From Chloroflexota bacterium (GTDB lineage Bacteria; Chloroflexota; UBA11872): 61,622 bases of DNA. Positions 52,624 to 60,285 of this stretch are shown one piece after another (position 1 is the first letter of the stretch; each line of letters begins with the position of its first letter). Location of the stretch: positions 1 through 61,622 of the forward strand of contig JAPOXD010000015.1 of NCBI GenBank assembly GCA_026707285.1. Reading direction: 5' to 3'. Below the pieces are notes generated by a model. That model did not search any database, was not told where the DNA came from, and saw only the letters and a program-made list of their open reading frames with translations. Both the position numbers and the translations under genes were made by a program.

Positions 52624-53484
52624 GTGCGCGTAGGCATCGCAGCCACCATGTGGGGTGATGCGCCGTTTCGCACCGTCGCTGAGGAAGCCCGCGACGCCGG
52701 ATATGCCGGGCTCGAAGGCGGCGTGACCGACCTGGTTGGCGACGCCCCGCTCGCTCGCCGCATCGTCTCCGACGACGGGCTGCCGCTCATCGGCGGGCGC
52801 TTCGCGGCCAACTGGTTCGCCCCCGAGTACCACGACGTTGAGCTGGATCAGCTCCGGCGCGTGGCCGAGTTCCTGGCCGACCTCGACGCCTCCTATGTCG
52901 TCGCGGCGGCACACGCGGTGCCCGAACGCTGGGCGGCCGCGGGCCGCGGCGATCCCGCCGAGGAGCTGCAGCCGGACCAGTGGGGCCATCTCGCCGAGTG
53001 CCTCGCGCGCGCCGCCGACATCTGCGCCCAGGAGTTCGAACTCCAGGTTGTCTTTCGCAACCAGCTCGGCTCGCACGTGGAAACCAGCGCGGAGCTCGAT
53101 CGCCTGCTATCGCTCACCGACCCCACGTCGCTGATGCTCGCCGTCGATGTCGGCTACCTGTTCTATCTGGGCTCCGACCCGCGCGCCTTCATCCGCGACC
53201 GCATCGAGCGGGTAGCCTACGTCATCCTCAAAGACGTGGACGCCGATCTCCGCGACCGCCACTTGGCGCTGGGCGGCACGCTGCCCGCCTTCGTCCACCA
53301 GGGCGGCTTCCCGGAGCTTGGCGGCGGCCACGTCGACCTGGAAGGCATCCTGGAGATTCTCGGGAACAGCGACTATGACGGATGGCTCGTGGTGGATCAG
53401 GACCTCACGCTGCGCGATCCCGCCGCGAGCGCCCAAATCAGCCGGGAATGTCTCGTGCACCTGGGGCTCGAGCTCGAATCATGA
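52624..53484 (+). CDS. Sugar phosphate isomerase/epimerase (TIM barrel, IolE-like)
   Basis: A 286-residue AP-endonuclease-2-fold protein. The N-terminus VGIAATMWGDAPFRTVAEEA and YAGLEGG, the middle VFRNQLGSHVETSAELDRLL, LAVDVGYLFYLGSDP and VILKDVD, and the C-terminus DGWLVVDQDL match the fold; these regions supply the metal-binding Glu/Asp/His residues (Glu in GLEGG, His in GSHVE, Asp in AVDVG). The substrate is a sugar or inositol derivative, unknown here. The start is GTG 52624. It ends in an ATGA overlap with the glycosidase-like gene. Confidence 0.82.
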   Translation: MRVGIAATMWGDAPFRTVAEEARDAGYAGLEGGVTDLVGDAPLARRIVSDDGLPLIGGRFAANWFAPEYHDVELDQLRRVAEFLADLDASYVVAAAHAVPERWAAAGRGDPAEELQPDQWGHLAECLARAADICAQEFELQVVFRNQLGSHVETSAELDRLLSLTDPTSLMLAVDVGYLFYLGSDPRAFIRDRIERVAYVILKDVDADLRDRHLALGGTLPAFVHQGGFPELGGGHVDLEGILEILGNSDYDGWLVVDQDLTLRDPAASAQISRECLVHLGLELES

Positions 53485-54638
53485 CGCGCGCGCTTGACCG
53501 CCGTTCGGTCGTGCGCGGCGCCGCCGGCTTGATGGGCGCCGCCCTGCTGGCCGCGTGCGGCGCGGAGCCGGTGCGCCGCACGGCCCCAAGGCCCCTGCCG
53601 CTGGCCAATGTCGAGCCCTGGGGCGCCAACGTCTTCCTGGATAAAGAAAACGAAGCCTGGAAACGCCGCCACAGCCTGGAGCTGTTGCGCGACGCCGGCG
53701 TCCGCTGGATCTTTCAGCGCATCGGCTGGGACGCGGTCGAGTCCGTTGGCCAGGGACTGTTTGTCAATCCCCAGCGGCGCGAGAGCAGTTGGGATCGGTT
53801 CGACGACATTGTCGACCGCGCCCTGGAGCAGGGCATTTCGGTCGTGGCCCGCATCGACCGCTCACCGCCGTGGGCCCGGCCCGGCCGCGACAGTCCCACC
53901 GCGCCGCCCGAGGACCTTGCCGATTTCGAAACCTTCCTGCGCGCCCTCGCCGAGCACTACCAAGACCGCATCCAGCACTACCAGATCTGGCATGAGCCCA
54001 ACCTGGCCGCCAACTGGGGCGGCGCGGCGCCGGATCCCGCGGGCTACGCCGAGCTGCTGCGCGTGGCCCATGACGCCCTGAAGTCGGCCGACGATCGCCT
54101 CGTCGTCGCCGCCGCGCAGCTGGCCCCCACGCTCGAAAACAACCCGCGCGCCATCAGCGACCTTGCCTTTCTGCGGCAGACCTACGACCACGGCGCCGCG
54201 GAGACCCTGGACATCCAGGCGGCGGCGGCCTTTGGCATGCAGTACTCCCCAAACACGCCGGCGGACCCGCGCGTGCTCAACTTCCGCCGCGTCGAGTTGC
54301 TTCGCAATCTCATGGTGGAATACGGCCGCAGCGACGCTCCCGTCTGGCTCAGCGCCTACGGCTGGAACGCCGCACCGCCCGACCTCGAGGCCTCGCAACC
54401 CGTCTGGCGGCGCGTCGAGGAGGCGCAGCAGGCCGCCTGGACCGTCGACGGCGTGCGCTACGGCCTGAGTGAATGGCCCTGGATCGGCGTCTTCGGCATC
54501 TGGTTCTTCCGCCAGTCCTTCGCCGCCCTGGGACCCGACGACGCTTCCTACTACTTCCGCATGGTCGACCCGGACTTCACGCCGCGCCCGGTCTACCGCG
54601 CCGTCCAGGAAGCGGCCACCGGCCACACGGACCTCTAG
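53481..54638 (+). CDS. Glycosidase-like TIM barrel lipoprotein lacking the nucleophile Glu
   Basis: A 385-residue exported protein with a twin-arginine-like DRRSVVRGAAG and a lipobox LLAAC. The barrel resembles clan GH-A hydrolases (GH39/GH5): WIFQRIGWDAVE, VVARIDRSPPWARPG and QIWHEPNLAANWGG, where Glu172 takes the acid/base position (the preceding Asn is His). The strand that should hold the nucleophile reads VWLSAYGWN, with Ala292 where the paralogue at 54664 has Glu. It is probably a binding protein or a pseudoenzyme. Start ATG 53481 overlaps the isomerase stop. Confidence 0.8.
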   Translation: MTRALDRRSVVRGAAGLMGAALLAACGAEPVRRTAPRPLPLANVEPWGANVFLDKENEAWKRRHSLELLRDAGVRWIFQRIGWDAVESVGQGLFVNPQRRESSWDRFDDIVDRALEQGISVVARIDRSPPWARPGRDSPTAPPEDLADFETFLRALAEHYQDRIQHYQIWHEPNLAANWGGAAPDPAGYAELLRVAHDALKSADDRLVVAAAQLAPTLENNPRAISDLAFLRQTYDHGAAETLDIQAAAAFGMQYSPNTPADPRVLNFRRVELLRNLMVEYGRSDAPVWLSAYGWNAAPPDLEASQPVWRRVEEAQQAAWTVDGVRYGLSEWPWIGVFGIWFFRQSFAALGPDDASYYFRMVDPDFTPRPVYRAVQEAATGHTDL

Positions 54639-54663
54639 CGCCGACGCCGATGCCGGGTCACTG

Positions 54664-57600
54664 ATGCGGCGCGCGCGCATGTGGCGAGCCGCCATCGCCG
54701 CCGTCGGCCTCGGGCTGCTCGGCGTGGTTACGGCCGCTCTTCTGGGCTGGGCCATCCTCACCGAGCGCGGCGTGACCTTCGGCCTCGCCGACCTGCCCGA
54801 GCTGCGCCATGCGGACGCGCCGGCAATCGGCGCCAACACCTTCCTGCATCGCGAAGCGGACCCGGCGAAGGTCGAGCGCGAGCTGGAGCTCCTGGCCCGC
54901 GCCGGCATCGGCCTCATCCGGCAGGAGATCCAGTGGGTCGAAATCGAGCCGCACGCCAAGGGTGTTTACATCGACAACCACGGCGAGGACTCCTGGGCCA
55001 AGTTCGACCGCATCGTCGATCTGGCCCAGCGCTTCGACATCGAGGTGCTCGCCCGGCTCGACCGCCCTCCGCCGTGGGCCACGCCCGGCTTCAACCCGCA
55101 AGACCACCCGTCAATCCAGATGCCGCCAGCGGACTTCACCGATTTCGCCGACGTTGCCGCCGCGGTCGCCGCACGCTACCGCGGCAAGGTGACGTACTTC
55201 CAAATCTGGAATGAGCCCAACCTATTCGGCGAGTGGGGCGGTCGGCCGCCGGACCCCGCCGACTACCTCGACATGCTGCGCGAGGTCGGCGCCGCCGTGC
55301 GGGCCGCCAACCCCGACGCCGTCATCGTCCTGGCCGGCCTGGCGCCCACCATCGAAACCGGGCCCGACAACCTCAGCGACCTGCTGTTCCTGGAGCGGCT
55401 CTATCAGCTGGGCGCCAAGGGGTCGTTCGACGTGGCGTCCAGCATGTCCTACGGCCTGTTCACCGGTCCGCGCGATCCGCGCATCGAGGCGCCGCGGACA
55501 AACTTCCCTCGCGCCGTGCTCTGGCGCGAGATCATGGAAGCCCACGGCGACGCCGGCACGCCGATCTGGGCCTCCGAATACGGCTGGATGTCGCTGCCTC
55601 CCGGCTGGCAAGGCGATCAGGGCATCTGGGGCAATCACCCGGCGGCGGACCAGGCGGCCTGGACCGTGGACGGCATCCGGCGGGCGCGTGAGCAGTGGCC
55701 CTGGCTGCCCACCATCACCATCTGGGCCTCGCGCTGGCCACACGACACCCACCCCAACGACCCCACGCCGTTCTTCGGGCTGCTCACCAAGGACTTGCAA
55801 CCGCGTGACCACCTGCTGGCCCTGGAACAGGCGTACGCCGCTGCCCCAAGCGCCGGCATCGGCCTGCATCAGGAAACGCACGCCGCCTTCAGCTTCAATG
55901 GGCCGTGGCCTCGGGTGCCCAGCGATTGGGCGTCGCTCGGATTCCACCGCCAGACCGGGCAGCCCGACGCTCGGCTGGAGCTGCGATTCGAGGGCGACTC
56001 CGTCGGCCTGCTCACTCGGCGCGGCCCCGACATGGGACAGGTGCGCGTGCGCATCGACGGCCACAGCGCCCTCGCCGACGCCCTCCCGCGCAACGCCGCC
56101 GGCGAGGCGATCATGAACCTCTACGCCCCCGAGGTGGAGCGGCTGGCGCGCATTCCCATCGCCCGCGGGCTGGCCCAAGGCCCGCACGTGCTCGAACTGA
56201 CGGTAATGGCCGAGCGCGACCGGCAAGCGTCGGGCGGGCTGGTCATCGTCGACGGCGCGCTGGTGGGGAACTCACGGCCGCTCTGGCCCTACGCCGCCGT
56301 CGCCGTCACCTGGGCGCTGGCGCTGGCCGCGCTGGTCTGGGCGATTGGCGGTCGCGCCACGCGCGTCGCCGCGCGCATGCCACGAATCGAGATCCTGGAC
56401 CGGCGCCTGCCGCTGGGGCTGCACGTCGGCGAGGTGGCCGCCGTTGCCCTGGCCGTGGTGTTCGCCCTGCTGCCCGACGGCACGCCGGCGTCGGCCTGGA
56501 CTTTGGCTCGGCTGGTGCTGGCGGCGGCGCTGGGCGCGCTGGCGCTGGCGCGCCCGCGCCACGTGGCCATTGCCGCCGTCGCCGCAATCCCCTTCGTCGG
56601 CGTGATCGCGCGCACCGGAATCTACGACCGTCCGGTCGGCGAGACGCTCATCGTGATTCTGGTCATCGCCTGGGCCGCGCGCGCGCTGGCGCAGCGCCGG
56701 TGGCCGCCGGTGCGCGGCTGGTGGCTCTGGCTCCCGATCCTCGTCATCGCCGCCGGCGTCGCCACCACGCTCGCCGCGGACTTCCCGCGGGTCGCCTGGC
56801 GCGACCTGCGCACCGTCATCGTCGAGCCGGCGCTGCTGTTTCTTGTCCTGCTCAGCGTGATGCGCGACCGCGCCGACGCGCAGCGGCTCGGCGTGGCGCT
56901 GGTGCTCGGGGCCGTGGTTTCGGCGGTCGTGGCGCTGGCGCTCATCCCAACCGGCGCCGTCGTCACCGACGCCGGACCGCCGCGGCTGCGCGGACTGTTC
57001 GGTTCGCCCAACAATCTCGCGCTCATTCTGGAGCGCGCCCTGCCCGTGACGGTTGGACTGGCGCTCGCCGCCGCGTCACGGCCGCGGGTTCGCACCGCCG
57101 CCTGGGCAGCCGCGGCGCTGGTGCTGGCGGTGCTGGTGCTCACCTTCAGCCGCGGCGCTTGGATCGGCGCGCTGGCCGGCCTCGCGTTCGCCCTCTACCC
57201 CGTGTGGCGCCGCGCTCCGCGCCTTGCCCGCATCGCCGCACCGCTCGTTGCGGTAGGTCTGATAGTGGCGGTCGTCATCACCACCGGCGACCACCTCGCG
57301 CGACTCCTGCGCCCCTCCGACGCCGCCACCGCCGCCCGGCCCCTGCTCTGGGACTCCGCCTGGCGCATGATCGCCGACAACCCCGTCCTGGGCGTCGGCC
57401 CGGACAACTTCCTCTACCACTACCCGGACTACATCCGCCCCGAAGCCTGGGCCGAGCCCAACATCTCGCACGCGCACAACATCGCCCTCGACACCTGGCT
57501 CACGCTGGGCATCCCCGGTCTCGTGATCCTGGTCGGCGTGCTGGCCGCCCACGCCCGCACCTGGCGCGCCGCGCTGCGCCGCAACGCCGGCGACAGCCGG

Positions 57601-57801
57601 GCGCTCGTCTACGGCCTCGGCGGCGCCATGCTGGCGACGCTGGCCCACGGCATCGTGGACAGCAGCCTCTACCTCCCCGAGCTCGCCGCCACCTTCTGGG
57701 TCGTCGTTGCGCTCACCGTCATCCTGGCCGCGCCACGCGCCGTCATTCCGAGCGCAGCGAGGAATCTAGAGCCCTCGTCTCCCACGCCTCAGACCACTTA
57801 G
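54664..57801 (+). CDS. Glycosidase / O-antigen ligase fusion protein
   Basis: A 1045-residue membrane protein. A signal-anchor helix (AAIAAVGLGLLGVVTAALLG) precedes a clan GH-A-like barrel with QIWNEPNLFGEWGG (Glu184, acid/base) and PIWASEYGWMSLPPGW (Glu305, nucleophile). A beta-rich linker (about 420-530) follows. The C-terminal half has about a dozen helices and Wzy_C/O-antigen-ligase motifs: RGLFGSPNNLALIL, FSRGAWIGALAGL and SHAHNIALDTWLTLGIPGL. The barrel would face outward. The last 18 residues (VIPSAARNLEPS) are encoded by an intergenic repeat. It may trim and transfer a surface glycan. ATG 54664 is chosen; ATG 54679 is also possible. Confidence 0.85.
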   Translation: MRRARMWRAAIAAVGLGLLGVVTAALLGWAILTERGVTFGLADLPELRHADAPAIGANTFLHREADPAKVERELELLARAGIGLIRQEIQWVEIEPHAKGVYIDNHGEDSWAKFDRIVDLAQRFDIEVLARLDRPPPWATPGFNPQDHPSIQMPPADFTDFADVAAAVAARYRGKVTYFQIWNEPNLFGEWGGRPPDPADYLDMLREVGAAVRAANPDAVIVLAGLAPTIETGPDNLSDLLFLERLYQLGAKGSFDVASSMSYGLFTGPRDPRIEAPRTNFPRAVLWREIMEAHGDAGTPIWASEYGWMSLPPGWQGDQGIWGNHPAADQAAWTVDGIRRAREQWPWLPTITIWASRWPHDTHPNDPTPFFGLLTKDLQPRDHLLALEQAYAAAPSAGIGLHQETHAAFSFNGPWPRVPSDWASLGFHRQTGQPDARLELRFEGDSVGLLTRRGPDMGQVRVRIDGHSALADALPRNAAGEAIMNLYAPEVERLARIPIARGLAQGPHVLELTVMAERDRQASGGLVIVDGALVGNSRPLWPYAAVAVTWALALAALVWAIGGRATRVAARMPRIEILDRRLPLGLHVGEVAAVALAVVFALLPDGTPASAWTLARLVLAAALGALALARPRHVAIAAVAAIPFVGVIARTGIYDRPVGETLIVILVIAWAARALAQRRWPPVRGWWLWLPILVIAAGVATTLAADFPRVAWRDLRTVIVEPALLFLVLLSVMRDRADAQRLGVALVLGAVVSAVVALALIPTGAVVTDAGPPRLRGLFGSPNNLALILERALPVTVGLALAAASRPRVRTAAWAAAALVLAVLVLTFSRGAWIGALAGLAFALYPVWRRAPRLARIAAPLVAVGLIVAVVITTGDHLARLLRPSDAATAARPLLWDSAWRMIADNPVLGVGPDNFLYHYPDYIRPEAWAEPNISHAHNIALDTWLTLGIPGLVILVGVLAAHARTWRAALRRNAGDSRALVYGLGGAMLATLAHGIVDSSLYLPELAATFWVVVALTVILAAPRAVIPSAARNLEPSSPTPQTT
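57742..57775. repeat. Repeat GTCATTCCGAGCGCAGCGAGG inside the 3' end of the ligase fusion
   Basis: GTCATTCCGAGCGCAGCGAG followed by GAATCTAGAG is the left half of the element complete at 60137-60228. It is read as VIPSAARNLE at the protein C-terminus. Confidence 0.8.
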
Positions 57802-57822
57802 CTTCCGGCCGTAGGCAGCCCC

Positions 57823-58737
57823 TCAGCCCGTGACGGCTGCCTCCCGCTCCTTGCCTCGATACGGCGCAGCGTCAAACCCGACGAACTCCACATCTGCGTA
57901 GTCCGCGAAGCGCCGCGCCATCACCGCCAGGGCCTCGGGGTTGTCGTCGATCAGCACGAACCGCCGGCCCAGCTCCAGGGCCGCCTCGCCCACCGTCCCG
58001 CTGCCGGCGAAGAAGTCCATCACCGTGCCGCCCGGCGGGCACGAGGCCTGGATGATGCGCCGCGCGATGCCCACCGGCTTCTGCGTCGGATAGCCGGTGC
58101 GCTCTTTGCCGTTCGTGGGCACGATGGTGTGCCACCAGGTATCCGTGGGCAGCTTGCCGCGGGCCGCCTTTTCCGGACCGACCAACCCCGGCGCCATGTA
58201 GGGGATCCGCTCCACCTCGTCCGTGTCGAAGTAGTACCGCTCCGGGTCCTTGGCGTAGACAAGGATGTTGTCGTGCTTCGGCGGCCATTTCTTCTTGGTG
58301 CGGCCGCCGTAGTCGTAGGCCCAGATGATCTCGTTGAGAAAGCCCTCGCGCCCGAAGATGCCGTCCAGCAGCACTTTGGCGTAGTGCACCTCGCGGTAGT
58401 CGAGATGCAGATAGAGCGAGCCGGTCGGTGCCAGCACGCGATGCGCCTCTAGCAGCCGCGGCTCGAGAAAGCCCAGGTAGTCGTCGAACGCGTCGTCGAA
58501 GGCTCGCGTCCCGAGCCGCTCGGTGCGGTAACGCTTGCCCTGGAAGCCCGTCCGGTCGCCTTCCGGGTCGCGCACGGTTCGCAGTTGCGTGCGCGACTGG
58601 GCGCGGCCCGTGTTGAACGGCGGATCGACGTAGATCTGGTCGATGCCGCCTGACGGCATGTCCCGCAGGATCGGCAGGTTGTCGCCGAAATACACGCGAT
58701 GACTGGTGTTCGCGCCGCGCGGGGGCCGCATGCTCAC
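57823..58737 (-). CDS. DNA methyltransferase, beta-class adenine-N6 or cytosine-N4, orphan
   Basis: A 304-residue site-specific DNA methyltransferase. Motif IV is IYVDPPFNTG near the N-terminus and motif I is VMDFFAGSGTVGEAALELG near the C-terminus; this order is the beta class (CcrM/YhdJ group). NEIIWAYDYGG and YPTQKPVGIARRII are typical. There is no restriction gene next to it. GTG 58737 overlaps the mnmE stop (GTGA), so it is translated with mnmE; ATG 58731 is the alternative. The recognition site cannot be read from the sequence. Confidence 0.9.
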   Translation of the reverse strand: MSMRPPRGANTSHRVYFGDNLPILRDMPSGGIDQIYVDPPFNTGRAQSRTQLRTVRDPEGDRTGFQGKRYRTERLGTRAFDDAFDDYLGFLEPRLLEAHRVLAPTGSLYLHLDYREVHYAKVLLDGIFGREGFLNEIIWAYDYGGRTKKKWPPKHDNILVYAKDPERYYFDTDEVERIPYMAPGLVGPEKAARGKLPTDTWWHTIVPTNGKERTGYPTQKPVGIARRIIQASCPPGGTVMDFFAGSGTVGEAALELGRRFVLIDDNPEALAVMARRFADYADVEFVGFDAAPYRGKEREAAVTG

Positions 58738-60119
58738 TTGCCGATGCAGAACTTAGCGAAGATGGTATCCAACAGGTCCTCCGTCGCCGATTCGCCGGTG
58801 ACCTCGCCCAGCGCCTGCACCGCGCCGCGCAGGCCGATGGCGATGAAATCCGCGGGCAACCCGCCGGCCACCGCCTCGCGCGCACTTGCCAGCTCCTCCC
58901 GCGCGCGCTCCAGCGCCTGCTTGTGGCGCAGGCTGGCCACCGTTCCGAGGTCGGGATTGGGCGAGCCGTCGCCGATGAGCGTGCGCAACGCCGCGCGCAC
59001 CCCGGCCACGTCGCCGTTGATGGCGCTGGTGCGGCACGCCGGCGCGTCGATGAGCCTGGCGGCCTCATCGGTGCTGATCGCGGGCGGCAGGTCGGTCTTG
59101 TTGACGATCACGATGGCCTGCTTGCCCGCTGCCGCCACCTGCCGCGCCGCGTCACGGTCGGCATCCACGAGGGCGCGGGATCCGTCCAGCACCAGGGCCG
59201 CCACGTCCGCGGCGGCCAGCGCCGCCCCGCTCCGGTCCACGCCGATGCGCTCCACCGGATCGTCGGTCGGTCGCAAGCCTGCCGTGTCGCTGAGCCGCAC
59301 CGGAATGCCGTCCAGGTTGAAGGACTCCTCCACCACATCGCGCGTGGTGCCCGGGACCTCCGTCACGATGGCGCGCTCCGTGGCGAGCAGCGCGTTCATC
59401 AGCGACGACTTGCCCACATTCGGGCTGCCGACGAGCACCACGCGGAACCCGTGCCGCTGCAGCAGGCCGCGATCGGCGCCGGCCAGGATCTCCTCCAGCG
59501 TCCCGTCGATTCGCTCGAGCGTGCGCCGCATGTCGTCGCGCGGGACTGCCGGCACGTCCTCTTCGGCAAAGTCGATCTCGGCTTCCAACCGCGCCATCAG
59601 GTCCAGACAGGCCCGCCGCAACTCCTGCACGGAGCTGGAAAGGCGACCGCCGAGCTGATCCGCCGCGGCGGCCAGCGCCTCGGCAGTCGGCGCCGCCACC
59701 AGGTCGGCCACGGCCTCCGCTTGCGCCAGGTCCAGGCGACCGTTCAGAAACGCCCGCAGGGTGAACTCGCCCGGATCGGCGGGACGGGCCCCGGCCCGGA
59801 CCACGGCGTCGAGCACGCGGGTCGTCACCAGCACCCCGCCGTGGCCTTGAAGCTCGATCACGTCCTCGCCGGTATAAGAGTTCGGCCCCGGCATGAAGAG
59901 CAGCAAGCCGTCGTCGATCACCGCGTGCGGTGGGGCCGGATCGATCACGTCCACGCGATGCGCATAGCGCGGGCGCGGACGCTCAATCCTTTTGCGAAAC
60001 CGCACGACCCGCTCGGCCACCTCGCGGGCCCCCGGTCCGCTGGCGCGCACGACGCCGATGCCGCCCGGCCCCGGCGCCGTGGCAATGGCGGCAATGGTGT
60101 CGGTCAGCGCGCGAGTCAC
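58734..60119 (-). CDS. mnmE: tRNA uridine-5-carboxymethylaminomethyl modification GTPase MnmE
   Basis: A 461-residue GTPase that works with MnmG on the wobble uridine. N-terminal tetrahydrofolate-binding domain (IGVVRASGPGAREVAERVV), a helical domain split by the G domain: GSPNVGKSSLMNALL (G1), TTRD (G2), DTAGLR (G3), NKTD (G4). The C-terminal FCIGK carries the conserved Cys. Length is normal. It is co-transcribed with the methyltransferase gene. Confidence 0.94.
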   Translation of the reverse strand: MTRALTDTIAAIATAPGPGGIGVVRASGPGAREVAERVVRFRKRIERPRPRYAHRVDVIDPAPPHAVIDDGLLLFMPGPNSYTGEDVIELQGHGGVLVTTRVLDAVVRAGARPADPGEFTLRAFLNGRLDLAQAEAVADLVAAPTAEALAAAADQLGGRLSSSVQELRRACLDLMARLEAEIDFAEEDVPAVPRDDMRRTLERIDGTLEEILAGADRGLLQRHGFRVVLVGSPNVGKSSLMNALLATERAIVTEVPGTTRDVVEESFNLDGIPVRLSDTAGLRPTDDPVERIGVDRSGAALAAADVAALVLDGSRALVDADRDAARQVAAAGKQAIVIVNKTDLPPAISTDEAARLIDAPACRTSAINGDVAGVRAALRTLIGDGSPNPDLGTVASLRHKQALERAREELASAREAVAGGLPADFIAIGLRGAVQALGEVTGESATEDLLDTIFAKFCIGK

Positions 60120-60136
60120 CGCGAGCCGCAGCTACC

Positions 60137-60228
60137 TGTCATTCCGAGCCGCAGGCGAGGAATCTCAGATGCCCCACCCCGGCCGCCAGTCCAAGAACTC
60201 TAGGTTTCTCACTTCGTTCGAAATGACA
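60137..60228. repeat. Complete 92-bp intergenic element with inverted ends
   Basis: TGTCATTCCGAG at the left end and GAAATGACA at the right end are inverted (8 of 9 bases). The left part contains GAGCCGCAGGCGAGGAATC and the right part CACTTCGTTCG. Half copies occur at 9620 and 57742. It has the size and shape of a MITE-like or REP-like element. Confidence 0.7.
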
Positions 60229-60285
60229 AGCCTTGTTCAACATGACCGGAGGCGCTAATCCTGACCGGCAACTCCCAGCCCCGCC

